A program made the translations under genes and the position numbers. From Lacibacter sediminis (lineage in GTDB: Bacteria > Bacteroidota > Bacteroidia > Chitinophagales > Chitinophagaceae): 64,000 bases of DNA. Below the pieces are notes generated by a model. That model did no database searches. It had not been told where the DNA came from and saw only the letters and a list, made by a program, of their open reading frames with translations. The stretch's first letter is position 1. Every line of letters begins with the position of its first letter. Location of the stretch: contig NZ_CP060007.1 of assembly GCF_014168535.1 (NCBI RefSeq), positions 1,922,001 to 1,986,000 on the forward strand. Reading direction: 5' to 3'. Below, one piece after another: positions 53,263-62,412 of this stretch.

Positions 53263-54120
53263 ATGACAACAACATTAGGACTAAGCCCACGGGTGGTTGA
53301 AATAAGCAAGACAGATACTGCCGAGGCAAACAGTATTGAAATAAACAATGTAACTGTAAGCTTTAAAACGCCTACCGGTGTTTACACAGCCGTGAAAGAT
53401 ATTTCATTGAACGTAAGGAAAGGAGAGATCGTTGCACTCATTGGTCACTCGGGCTGTGGTAAATCAACACTCATGGGCACAATCAGTGGCATGGTGAAAC
53501 CAACATCAGGTGAAGTGATCGCTAATGGAAATGTGGTTTCAAAACCAGGCCCTGACAGAGGTATTGTTTTTCAAAACTATTCCTTGCTTCCCTGGCTGAG
53601 TGTTTATAGTAATATCTACGAAGCTGTTGACGCAGCGTTGAAAGATAAATCAGCAGCAGAAAAGAAAGCATTGGTTGAAAAGAATTTGAAGATGGTGAAT
53701 CTCTGGTCGCACAAAGACAAATTGCCCGGGCATTTATCAGGTGGCATGAAACAACGTGTAGCTATTGCACGAGCATTCGCCATCAACCCAAGTATTCTTT
53801 TGCTTGATGAGCCTTTCGGTGCATTGGATGCTTTAACTAAAAGTAACATGCATGTAGAGCTGTTGAAATTATGGAACCTCGATAACAGGGAAAAAACAAT
53901 TGTGATCGTTACACATGATGTGGAAGAAGCAATTTTCTTAAGCGATCGTGTAGTGGTGATGAACAATGGTCCGGCTGCTACCATCAAAGAAATTGTTGAT
54001 GTGCCGTTGCCAAGACCAAGAAATAAAAAAGAGATCGTTCATGATGAATGTTACATGGCGATCCACGACAAGTTATTAAGTCTCCTGATCGATAAATTTT
54101 CAATCAACGATATACATTAA
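53263..54120 (+). CDS. nrtD: ABC transporter nitrate ATP-binding protein (NrtD type)
   Basis: A 285-residue ATPase with Walker A GHSGCGKST near residue 66, signature LSGGMKQRVAIARA near 160, Walker B ILLLDEPFGALD near 183 and a switch His in VTHDVEEA near 220. It is of NrtD size and has no NrtA-like C-terminal domain such as NrtC carries. It energises NrtB. The first 25 residues extend beyond the usual domain start and are not conserved by eye. Confidence 0.94.
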   Translation: MTTTLGLSPRVVEISKTDTAEANSIEINNVTVSFKTPTGVYTAVKDISLNVRKGEIVALIGHSGCGKSTLMGTISGMVKPTSGEVIANGNVVSKPGPDRGIVFQNYSLLPWLSVYSNIYEAVDAALKDKSAAEKKALVEKNLKMVNLWSHKDKLPGHLSGGMKQRVAIARAFAINPSILLLDEPFGALDALTKSNMHVELLKLWNLDNREKTIVIVTHDVEEAIFLSDRVVVMNNGPAATIKEIVDVPLPRPRNKKEIVHDECYMAIHDKLLSLLIDKFSINDIH

Positions 54121-54148
54121 TTCATTCTAACACTTAAAACAGCAGCTG

Positions 54149-55453
54149 ATGTCGCAAGCAACATTACAACAACCACTAAGCAAACTCAATATCTTTTCAT
54201 TGAGTGGTGTGCAAATGAGAACCTTCCATATTACCTGGCTTACATTTTTTGTTTGCTTTTTTGGATGGTTTGGATTAGCTCCTTTAATGCCAACCATTAA
54301 AGAAGACCTACATTTAGATAAGTCACAGATCGGAAACATTGTGATTGCATCTGTATCAGGTACCATCATTGCACGTTTGCTCATTGGTCGTTTGTGCGAT
54401 ACCTGGGGGCCACGGAAAACATACACTGTATTGTTATTGCTTGGTGCAATTCCGGTAATGGGTGTTGGCTTGGCACAATCATATACGTCGTTTTTGTTGT
54501 TCCGTTTAGCGATCAGCGTAATTGGTGCATCATTCGTGATCACACAGTTTCACACATCCATGATGTTTGCGCCAAACATTAAAGGAACAGCCAATGCAGT
54601 TGCTGGTGGTTGGGGTAATCTTGGTGGTGGTATCACCAACATGGTGATGCCGTTGATCTTTGCGGCCATTGTTGGTTTTGGTTATACCAAAGGCGAAGCA
54701 TGGCGTTATGCGATGATCGTTCCCGGTGTAATGATGTTGGTGGTTGCATTTTTGTATTTCCGTTATACAAAAGATACACCTGCCGGTAACTACGATGAAA
54801 TTCAACGTGAAGTAAAAGTAAAAACCAAAACTGATTACAGTGTGTTGAAAGACTGGAGAGTTTGGTCACTTGCATTAGCATATTCCGTTTGTTTTGGAAT
54901 GGAAATCACCTTCGACAATATTGCTGCACTTCACTTTGTGCAGGAGTTTAAATTATCACAAAGCAGTGCAGGATTCTGGGCTGGTGTGTTTGGCTTCATG
55001 AACATTTTTGCACGTGCACTCGGCGGCATCTTTGCTGATAAGGTTGGCAGAAAATATGGTATGCGTGGTAAAGGTTTATTACTTGCTGCTGTATTGTTGC
55101 TTGAAGGTGCAGGATTGATGTTGTTTGCGCAAGCCGGTTCATTTACGATGGCTATAATCTCCATGATCTCTTTTGCATTGTTTTTGAAAATGGCGAATGG
55201 TGCAACATATGCTATTACTCCCTTTGTAAATGAAAAAAATGTTGGATTGGTGAGTGGTATTGTTGGTGCAGGTGGTAATGTCGGCGGTATGTTGTTTGGC
55301 TTCCTGTTTAAAAGTAAAAACATTACATACGTTGATGCATTCGGTTATATCGGTATGATCGTAATGGGTGTGTCGTTATTGGTATTGGTAACAAGATTTA
55401 CGAAAAAAGAGAAAGTGGCAGAATTGAATGTGGCGTTAGAGAACGCAGCGTGA
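54149..55453 (+). CDS. narK: NarK/NrtP-type MFS nitrate/nitrite transporter
   Basis: A 434-residue protein with twelve predicted helices of the nitrate/nitrite porter family. Family features: FVCFFGWFGLAPLMP near residue 35, RLLIGRLCDTWGPRKTY (the MFS loop 2-3 motif) near 77, and the two nitrate-signature segments ANAVAGGWGNLGGG near 150 and VSGIVGAGGNVGGM near 370. It transports nitrate and/or nitrite across the inner membrane. It follows nrtD by 28 bases and precedes the reductase by 37, so it belongs to the same operon. Confidence 0.94.
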   Translation: MSQATLQQPLSKLNIFSLSGVQMRTFHITWLTFFVCFFGWFGLAPLMPTIKEDLHLDKSQIGNIVIASVSGTIIARLLIGRLCDTWGPRKTYTVLLLLGAIPVMGVGLAQSYTSFLLFRLAISVIGASFVITQFHTSMMFAPNIKGTANAVAGGWGNLGGGITNMVMPLIFAAIVGFGYTKGEAWRYAMIVPGVMMLVVAFLYFRYTKDTPAGNYDEIQREVKVKTKTDYSVLKDWRVWSLALAYSVCFGMEITFDNIAALHFVQEFKLSQSSAGFWAGVFGFMNIFARALGGIFADKVGRKYGMRGKGLLLAAVLLLEGAGLMLFAQAGSFTMAIISMISFALFLKMANGATYAITPFVNEKNVGLVSGIVGAGGNVGGMLFGFLFKSKNITYVDAFGYIGMIVMGVSLLVLVTRFTKKEKVAELNVALENAA

Positions 55454-55490
55454 TGATTTATTAAAGATTGTCTGCAAATAAAAAAGTAGC

Positions 55491-58400
55491 GTGAAGGAAA
55501 CGAATGAACATACTATGGATCTGAACAGCTCAGGAAATACTGCAGCTAACCTTACCACCTGTTGTTATTGTGGAGTGGGTTGCGGTATTGTTACCAGTAA
55601 AGATAAATTGGGTCGTTTGCATGTGGAAGGCGATAAGAACCATCCTGTAAACAAGGGTATGCTTTGCAGCAAGGGCATGAATCTTCATTACACAGTGAAC
55701 GATCGCTCTGATCGGTTGCTTTATCCGGAGATGCGTTACAACCGTAACCAGCCCCGTCAACGGGTAACATGGGATACAGCTTTGGAACGCACAGCAAAAG
55801 TATTTGCAACACTCATTGAAAAGTATGGTCCTGATTCGGTTGCGTTCTATGCATCGGGACAATGTTTAACAGAAGAATATTATGTGATCAATAAACTCAT
55901 CAAAGGATTTATCGGCAGTAATAATATCGATACCAACTCACGTCTTTGCATGAGCAGTGCCGTGGTTGGTTATAAAATGAGTTTGGGCGAGGACAGTGTG
56001 CCAGTGAGCTATGATGATCTTGAACTGGCTGATGTAATTTTTGTGGCCGGTGCAAATCCTGCCTGGTGTCATCCCATTTTATGGAGAAGAGTGGAGGCAG
56101 CCCGTGAAAAAAATCCTGATCTCAAAATCATTGTCAGCGATCCACGTAAAACTCAAACATGCTCCATTGCCAATGTGCATCTGCAATTAAATCCGGGAAC
56201 GGATATAACGCTGCATCATGCAATAGGAAGAGTGTTGATCGAGAACGGCGATATTGATCTCGACTTTATTGCTAATCATGCAGAAGGCTTTGAAAAATAC
56301 CGTGATACTGTTTTTGAACGAACCATTGCAGAAGCAGCGATCATTTGCGGTGTTGATGAAAAAGATATTCGATTAGCAGCTTCTTATATTGGTAAAGCGA
56401 AAGGTTTCATCAGCATGTGGACGATGGGCTTGAACCAAAGTGTAATTGGTGTAAACAAAAACCTTTCACTCATCAACTTAAATTTAATTACTGGACATAT
56501 AGGAAAACCAGGCTCTGGTCCGTTATCGTTAACAGGTCAGCCAAATGCGATGGGTGGAAGAGAAGTAGGTGGCTTGTCGAATTTATTACCTGCCCATCGT
56601 GACCTTTTAAATCCCGAACATCGTGCTGCAGTAGAAAATTTCTGGGGTGTTGCCCCGGGAACGATCGCTGCGAAGCCAGGTCTTACTGCTACAGAAATGT
56701 TTGAAGCGTTGAATGATGGACGGTTAAAAGCCATCTGGATCCTTTGCACCAATCCACTGATCAGTTTGCCTGATGTGCGCATGGCTGAAGAAGGATTGAA
56801 GAAAGCAAAGTTTGTAGTAGTACAAGACATCAGCAATCGCCCCGAGACAATCAGGTATGCCGATGTGCTGTTACCAGCAGCATCATGGACCGAAAAAGAA
56901 GGTACCATGACGAATGCAGAGCGGCGCATCAGCTACTTGAATAAAATTATAGATGCACCGGGGGAAGCCTTGCCCGATGCTGAGATCATTTGCCGCTTTG
57001 CAAAAAAGATGGGCTTCAAAGGTTTTGATTACAACAGCTTCTCCGAAATTTTTGCAGAACATGTTGCACTCACTGCCGGTACCAATATCGACATGAGCGG
57101 ATTGAGTTATGAAGTTCTGAAAGAGAAACGTTCGGTTCAATGGCCGTATACTTCTTCATCAGAAAGCTATGGTACAAAGCGATTGTTCACTGATCGTAAA
57201 TTTCATACGCCTTCGCAAAGAGCCATCATTCATTCGTTCAATGATGAGAATCAATCAGAAAAATTAAGTCCAGATTTTCCATTGGTGTTAACAACAGGTC
57301 GCATCCGTGATCAGTGGCATACCATGAGCAAAACAGGAAAAGTAAATAAACTCAACAAGCATATTTCAGAATCGTTTTTGGAAATACATCCTGATGATGC
57401 GGCTGAACGTTCCATTAAAGAAAATGATCTCGTTGAAATTTTTAATGGCAGAGGTAATGTAAGAGTGAAAGCAAAATTCACAACCGATATTAAGAAAGGG
57501 GTTGTGTTTTTGCCGATGCATTGGGGTAAAGTATTGAACAGTGATTTGAACAGGGCGAATAACCTCACCAATAATTTAGTTGATCCGAAAAGTAAAGAAC
57601 CCGACTTTAAATTCTCTGCTGTTGAAGTGAAACTTCATAAGAAGGCAAAACAAAAAATAATTGTTGTTGGTGCCGGCGCAGGTGCCTGTGGTTTTGTACG
57701 CAGCTACCGCATGATCAATACAGATGATGAAATAGAGATTTTCAGCAAAGAAGATTTTCCGTTTTATAATCGTGTATTGTTGCCCGATTATATCAGTGGT
57801 ACGCTGCAATGGCAGAACCTGGTGAAAATGACTGATGCAGAAGAATATGATTACAATATTAAACTGCATCGTGGTGTAAGCATTGCTGAAATTAACAGGG
57901 AACAAAAAACAGTAACCGATAGTAAAGGAAATATTCATCACTACGATGTGTTGTTATTGGCAACAGGCAGCCGTGCAGCGATGTTGCGTGATGTGCCTGC
58001 GATGCAGGGCATCTTTACCATGCGTAGCAGAACTGATGCGGATAATTTCAAGTATCATGTTGATCCTGCAAAGGGAAAAGTAGTGATCGTTGGCGGTGGT
58101 TTGCTGGGTATTGAATTGGCTGCATCACTTCGTGAAGTAGGAGTGGAAGTAACCATTGTGCAACGTATCTCCCGTTTAATGGATCGTCAGCTTGATCCGT
58201 TGGGAAGCCAGTTGCTGCATGAAGAGTTAACCGATAAAGGAGTTGATATTTATTACAACGATGAGATCGAACGTTTTCTTGGTGATACAACAGTTACCGG
58301 TATTCGTTTAAAGAGTGGTTTGATGATCGATTGCCAGGCGATTGTAATTGCAATTGGCACTGTGCCGAATATTGAAATTGCAAAAGCAGCCGGTATTGAT

Positions 58401-59060
58401 TGTAAGCGTGGAGTTGTGGTGGATGAATACCTGCAAACAAATGATCCAGCTGTATTTGCCATTGGTGAAATTGCAGAGTTCAAAGGTTTTCTTTATGGTA
58501 TTACTGCTGCAGCTGAACAACAGGCAGAAATTGTCGCACGCTATCTAGGTGGCGATATTTCCAACTACTATTCAGGTTCTTTGCTCATGAATATTTTGAA
58601 AATGCATGGCACAGAACTTTGTTCATTGGGTGAAGTGGAATGTCCGGATGATCCTGCTTACGAAGAAGTGGTGTTTATTGATAAAGCCAAACGCTATTAC
58701 AAAAAATGTATCATTCACAATGATCGTTTGATCGGTGCTATTTTAATTGGTGATAAAAGCGAATTCCTTGAATACCGCAACCTCATTGAACAAAAAATGG
58801 AGTTGAGTGAAAAACGTTTACAGTTATTACGTTCAGGTAAAGCACCGGAACCTGTCATTGGAAAACTGGTGTGCAGTTGTAACAATGTAGGTGAAGGAAA
58901 TCTCATCAACAAAATAAACGAAGGTTGTAAAGATCATTTGCAGTTATGTCAACTCACAGGTGCAGGTATGGGTTGTGGCAGTTGCAGGCCCGAAGTAAAA
59001 ACGATCCTTGAAAACAACCTTCATTCAAATCTAAAAGAAACATCACTGGTAGAAAAATGA
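55491..59060 (+). CDS. nasA: Assimilatory nitrate reductase fused to FAD/NAD(P)H reductase and BFD-type [2Fe-2S] domain
   Basis: A 1189-residue cytoplasmic enzyme. Residues about 20-715 are a molybdopterin (bis-MGD) nitrate reductase of the NasA/NarB type: [4Fe-4S] ligands C24, C27, C31, C59, the Mo-binding Cys in NSRLCMSS (C153), and a dinucleotide-binding C-terminal part with LTTGRIRDQWHTM. Residues about 720-1080 are a complete pyridine-nucleotide-disulfide oxidoreductase (GAGAGACGF near 725, GGGLLGIELAAS near 870) like NasB/NirB. Residues about 1125-1170 are a BFD-like domain with C1128, C1130, C1162 and C1165. The fusion would pass electrons from NAD(P)H through FAD and Fe-S to Mo in one chain. 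The start is GTG 55491, with ATG 55515 as an alternative. The next gene overlaps by 4 bases. Confidence 0.93.
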   Translation: MKETNEHTMDLNSSGNTAANLTTCCYCGVGCGIVTSKDKLGRLHVEGDKNHPVNKGMLCSKGMNLHYTVNDRSDRLLYPEMRYNRNQPRQRVTWDTALERTAKVFATLIEKYGPDSVAFYASGQCLTEEYYVINKLIKGFIGSNNIDTNSRLCMSSAVVGYKMSLGEDSVPVSYDDLELADVIFVAGANPAWCHPILWRRVEAAREKNPDLKIIVSDPRKTQTCSIANVHLQLNPGTDITLHHAIGRVLIENGDIDLDFIANHAEGFEKYRDTVFERTIAEAAIICGVDEKDIRLAASYIGKAKGFISMWTMGLNQSVIGVNKNLSLINLNLITGHIGKPGSGPLSLTGQPNAMGGREVGGLSNLLPAHRDLLNPEHRAAVENFWGVAPGTIAAKPGLTATEMFEALNDGRLKAIWILCTNPLISLPDVRMAEEGLKKAKFVVVQDISNRPETIRYADVLLPAASWTEKEGTMTNAERRISYLNKIIDAPGEALPDAEIICRFAKKMGFKGFDYNSFSEIFAEHVALTAGTNIDMSGLSYEVLKEKRSVQWPYTSSSESYGTKRLFTDRKFHTPSQRAIIHSFNDENQSEKLSPDFPLVLTTGRIRDQWHTMSKTGKVNKLNKHISESFLEIHPDDAAERSIKENDLVEIFNGRGNVRVKAKFTTDIKKGVVFLPMHWGKVLNSDLNRANNLTNNLVDPKSKEPDFKFSAVEVKLHKKAKQKIIVVGAGAGACGFVRSYRMINTDDEIEIFSKEDFPFYNRVLLPDYISGTLQWQNLVKMTDAEEYDYNIKLHRGVSIAEINREQKTVTDSKGNIHHYDVLLLATGSRAAMLRDVPAMQGIFTMRSRTDADNFKYHVDPAKGKVVIVGGGLLGIELAASLREVGVEVTIVQRISRLMDRQLDPLGSQLLHEELTDKGVDIYYNDEIERFLGDTTVTGIRLKSGLMIDCQAIVIAIGTVPNIEIAKAAGIDCKRGVVVDEYLQTNDPAVFAIGEIAEFKGFLYGITAAAEQQAEIVARYLGGDISNYYSGSLLMNILKMHGTELCSLGEVECPDDPAYEEVVFIDKAKRYYKKCIIHNDRLIGAILIGDKSEFLEYRNLIEQKMELSEKRLQLLRSGKAPEPVIGKLVCSCNNVGEGNLINKINEGCKDHLQLCQLTGAGMGCGSCRPEVKTILENNLHSNLKETSLVEK

Positions 59061-60553
59061 AAAACAGTTCAACCATAAAGATCAATTTCCGTGGCGGTAT
59101 TATATCGCCGGGTGATCTGTACAATATATTGGTCGCTGCTACCAAAGTGGGCGTTCGTCATGTGAGTTTTGGTTTGCGTCAGCAATTGCTGATCACTGTT
59201 GCTGTTGAAGACAGGCAAACGTTTTTGGATGAATTGGATCTTATCGATATTGCTTATGAAGTAGGGACGGTGCAATTTCCAAACATCGTCAGCTCATATC
59301 CTGCAGAAGAAATTTTCATCAATAACACCTGGTTGAGCGAAGGTGTGTACAAAGATATTTTTGATGGTATCGATTATCAGCCAACGTTAAAAATAAATGT
59401 AAGCGACAGTAACCAGAGTTTCACGCCCATGCTTACCGGTAATATCAACTGGGTGGCTGCAAAGGAGTCTGCACATTTTTGGCATTTGTTCATTCGTTTT
59501 CCCAAGACGAATATCATTTTCGAATGGAATCAGCTGGTGTACACCAATGATGTTGCAAAAGTGTCGAAGGAAATTGAAGAGATCATTCTTGATCATCGTG
59601 ATCGTTTCTCAGATAATACCGAAGCGCAAGGCGAAACATTGATGAAGCTGGTACACACTGATCGTTATATTACAAAACCTGTCGAAAAGCCCGTGCAATT
59701 ACCTGCATTCAATCTTCCTTATTACGAAGGTTTCAACAGGTACAACAATAATAAATACTGGATGGGTGTGTACAGGCGTGATGAGTTGTTCAGTGTTGAT
59801 TTCCTGAAAGAAGTGTGCAAGCTTTGTTTGGAAACCAAGATCGGGCAATTGTGTTCAACACCATGGAAAAGTATAATTGTAAAAGGAATTGACGAAAAAG
59901 ATAAACTTAAGTGGAGTTTGTTGCTGGATAAATATCATCTTAATGTTCGACATGCAGCTAACGAATTAAATTTCCAGGTGGAAGATGATTGCCGTGAAGG
60001 ATTGGCATTGAAAAACTATTTGGTGAAGCAATTGAATAATGAAGACACCCGCACATTTGGTCTTTGCTTTGGTATCAAAACAAGAAGCAAGAGCGAAGTG
60101 TTCAGTAGTATACTGGTGAAACGCAAACCGTTGTTAAAACTATTCGGTTGGGAATTGTTTTATGTATATGATATTCTTTGTGCAAACGATTTTAATCCTA
60201 ATGCACGAACGGGATTTGTGTTTAGCAGCAATAATCCAAAATTCTTACTCTCAGAACAATTGCGTCGTTCGGTGAATGCATTTTACCAGAACCGTGAAGG
60301 CAAGCTCGCTCTTGTAGAAAAAGTGTTACCGGTTAAAAAAGAAGTGGAGAAGAAACCCGCAGCACAATATGTTTATCAATGTACTGATTGCTTAACGGTG
60401 TATGATGAAACAGTGGGCGAACCTGAAAACAATATTGCAGCAGGTGTATCATTCGAATCACTGCCGGCAGATTATTGTTGCCCTTTATGTGATGCAGGCA
60501 AAGAAAGTTTTACAAAAATTGAAAAATCGAAACTGGGTTTACAAACCGTTTAA
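59057..60553 (+). CDS. Sulfite/nitrite-reductase-like protein with C-terminal rubredoxin domain
   Basis: A 498-residue cytoplasmic protein whose ATG overlaps the stop of the nitrate reductase (ATGA). The first 420 residues resemble the ferredoxin-like repeats of siroheme sulfite/nitrite reductases (GVRHVSFGLRQQLLITV near residue 32; CSTPWKSIIVKG near 270). The four-Cys siroheme/[4Fe-4S] pattern (C-x5-C...C-x3-C) is not found; the closest cluster is C-x2-C-x7-C before TPW. Residues about 438-490 are a rubredoxin with C442, C445, C475 and C478. It may be an electron donor or assembly partner of the fused nitrate reductase. The function is not established. Confidence 0.8.
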   Translation: MKNSSTIKINFRGGIISPGDLYNILVAATKVGVRHVSFGLRQQLLITVAVEDRQTFLDELDLIDIAYEVGTVQFPNIVSSYPAEEIFINNTWLSEGVYKDIFDGIDYQPTLKINVSDSNQSFTPMLTGNINWVAAKESAHFWHLFIRFPKTNIIFEWNQLVYTNDVAKVSKEIEEIILDHRDRFSDNTEAQGETLMKLVHTDRYITKPVEKPVQLPAFNLPYYEGFNRYNNNKYWMGVYRRDELFSVDFLKEVCKLCLETKIGQLCSTPWKSIIVKGIDEKDKLKWSLLLDKYHLNVRHAANELNFQVEDDCREGLALKNYLVKQLNNEDTRTFGLCFGIKTRSKSEVFSSILVKRKPLLKLFGWELFYVYDILCANDFNPNARTGFVFSSNNPKFLLSEQLRRSVNAFYQNREGKLALVEKVLPVKKEVEKKPAAQYVYQCTDCLTVYDETVGEPENNIAAGVSFESLPADYCCPLCDAGKESFTKIEKSKLGLQTV

Positions 60554-61123
60554 CTCAGCATGTGCATTAAAATTACGAAAGCAGGTTTTCTGAGCATCGT
60601 TCAATTGAATGCTGAACACGGTTAAATGATCAAGCATAAACTTCATGCTGTGCCTTGTTAACGAGCCATTTTGCAGCATATCAAAAATAGTGGCAAGTCC
60701 CTTTGCGGTATAGATGGCACACAATGGCTCAGGTTCATGATCGTTCATAAACACATATGCATTGTAACCCGGGTTTTGTTTATAAGCCGCAGAAAGTTCT
60801 TTGATCAATAGTGGTTCCATCAACGGCATATCGCAGGCAAATACAAACAGGTCTTCTGTGTTATACTGCAAATGCGCACTCAACACACCCAGCAATGGTC
60901 CATGCAATTGCAACGAAGCAGCATCAACAAACAGATCATCTGCTGCAAACACTTCTGCATAATCATTTAGCTGTTGCCTGTTCACAGAAAGTTTTACAGG
61001 AATGTCGAGTATGCTGAGTTTATCTACAGCAGTTTGGGCCCATGTATTTGCTTCGAGCTTCAACAAGCCTTTATCGCAGCCCATCCTGGAGCTTTGTCCG
61101 CCGCAAAGTATAATACCCGTCAT
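60539..61123 (-). CDS. mobA: Molybdenum cofactor guanylyltransferase
   Basis: A 194-residue cytoplasmic enzyme that links GMP to molybdopterin to form the MGD cofactor needed by the nitrate reductase next door. Motifs: LCGGQSSRMGCDKGLL at residues 6-21 (nucleotide-binding LxGGxSxRMGxDK) and FACDMPLM near residue 94 (metal-binding). The length is normal. It is convergent with the rubredoxin-domain gene, the ends overlapping by 15 bases, and lies 12 bases behind the SelW-like gene on the same strand. Confidence 0.94.
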   Translation of the reverse strand: MTGIILCGGQSSRMGCDKGLLKLEANTWAQTAVDKLSILDIPVKLSVNRQQLNDYAEVFAADDLFVDAASLQLHGPLLGVLSAHLQYNTEDLFVFACDMPLMEPLLIKELSAAYKQNPGYNAYVFMNDHEPEPLCAIYTAKGLATIFDMLQNGSLTRHSMKFMLDHLTVFSIQLNDAQKTCFRNFNAHAELNGL

Positions 61124-61135
61124 AACAAAAATGAA

Positions 61136-61435
61136 TTAGAGTGAACTCTGGTGATGAGGTTTTGTATCAGCATGCCCAAGACTTTTACCCGGGCTTACAA
61201 TATCTCTCACCACCTGTTTTAATTCTTTGATCTCAGGAAAGCCACCATAGGTTTTGCGGTTGAAAATTTCTTTACCATCAATGGAAATATGAAAATCGCC
61301 GCTTACTTCACTAGGTTGCAGTGTAACGCCCTTCAATTCATTCTCAAACGTCGTGAGTAATTCCTGTGCGATGTAAGCAGAACGCAGGAGCCAATGACAT
61401 TTCGGACAGTATTCAATGACAATAACAGGTTTCAT
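61136..61435 (-). CDS. SelW/Rdx-family thioredoxin-like protein
   Basis: A 99-residue protein of the SelT/SelW/SelH (Rdx) family, in which the usual CxxU/CxxC redox motif is here C10-P-K-C13 after a beta strand (VIVIEYCPKCHWLLR). GGFPEIKELKQVVRD near residue 64 matches the family's G-F-P...K..V end. It probably acts as a small cytoplasmic thiol-redox protein; the partner is unknown. It lies upstream of and in the same direction as mobA with a 12-base gap, so the two are probably co-transcribed. Confidence 0.85.
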   Translation of the reverse strand: MKPVIVIEYCPKCHWLLRSAYIAQELLTTFENELKGVTLQPSEVSGDFHISIDGKEIFNRKTYGGFPEIKELKQVVRDIVSPGKSLGHADTKPHHQSSL

Positions 61436-61560
61436 GTAGTTTAGTTGATTATTAGGGATAAAAGAGCCTTATAAAATTACTGTTATTTTACTCGTGTAAA
61501 AATTATTCTTTGCAGCAAAACCAAAGCTGGCAGTCGTTTACAAATACTGTAATTTTAGGC

Positions 61561-62388
61561 ATGCTTTCGATCAGCCATTTATATGTGTATCCCATAAAGT
61601 CGTTGGGTGGTATTGAACTCAGCTCGGCTCGTTTAACCGATCGTGGTATTGAACACGACCGTCGGTGGATGCTGGTTGATGAGAACAATCGCTTTTTAAC
61701 CCAACGGGAATTTTCAAAAATGGCCTTGCTGCGCACAGCCATTCATGCAAATGAATTAACCGTTTATGAAAAGGGGAATGAAGTGGATAAGATCAGTGTT
61801 AACTTGTACCCAACAGGAAATGGAACAGTGAATGTGCAGGTGTGGGATGATGTGTGTGAAGCACTAGTGATGAGCAACGAGGTCAATGAATGGTTTACGC
61901 AGAAGTTAAATATGTCCTGTAAACTGGTGTATATGCCGGATGTGAGCAAACGAAAAGTGGATACAGAGTATGCATTCAATCATGAGATCACCGGTTTCTC
62001 CGATGCATTTCCTGTGTTGATGATCGGGCAGGCATCGTTGGATGATTTGAACAGCCGCTTGGAAAAACCTGTGCCGATGAATCGCTTTCGTCCGAATATT
62101 GTGTTTACTGACGGAACGGCATTTGAAGAAGATACGATGAGAGAGTTTCACATTAATGGAATAACATTTTATGCGGTGAAACCCTGTGCAAGATGTGTGG
62201 TAACAACCACCGACCAGGAAACCGGCATTACTTCCAAGGAGCCATTGAAAACATTGTCAACTTACAGAACAGGAAACAATAAAGTGTATTTCGGACAGAA
62301 TATTTTATACAAGAACGAAGGAACTATAAAAGTGGGAGATGAGTTGAAAGTGGTGGAGACAAAAGAAGCATTGCAGTTGAATGCCTGA
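61561..62388 (+). CDS. MOSC-domain molybdoenzyme, mARC/YcbX-like
   Basis: A 275-residue protein. The MOSC_N beta-barrel (about 1-120) starts LYVYPIKSLGG, and the MOSC domain (about 130-265) contains RFRPNIVF and the ARCVVTTTDQETG segment, whose Cys (C212) aligns with the Mo-ligand Cys of mARC (RCxxTT.D..TG). This points to a Moco enzyme that reduces N-hydroxylated compounds, as mARC and E. coli YcbX do. The [2Fe-2S] domain fused to YcbX is absent, so a separate electron donor is needed. ATG 61561 directly precedes the first strand. moaA follows 24 bases later. Confidence 0.88.
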   Translation: MLSISHLYVYPIKSLGGIELSSARLTDRGIEHDRRWMLVDENNRFLTQREFSKMALLRTAIHANELTVYEKGNEVDKISVNLYPTGNGTVNVQVWDDVCEALVMSNEVNEWFTQKLNMSCKLVYMPDVSKRKVDTEYAFNHEITGFSDAFPVLMIGQASLDDLNSRLEKPVPMNRFRPNIVFTDGTAFEEDTMREFHINGITFYAVKPCARCVVTTTDQETGITSKEPLKTLSTYRTGNNKVYFGQNILYKNEGTIKVGDELKVVETKEALQLNA

Positions 62389-62412
62389 TCATCTCTCAAT
62401 AAAAAGAACAAC

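Noticed and set aside
54127-54543. 138-codon open frame antisense to narK
   Set aside because: Shadow of the transporter gene with no recognisable product.
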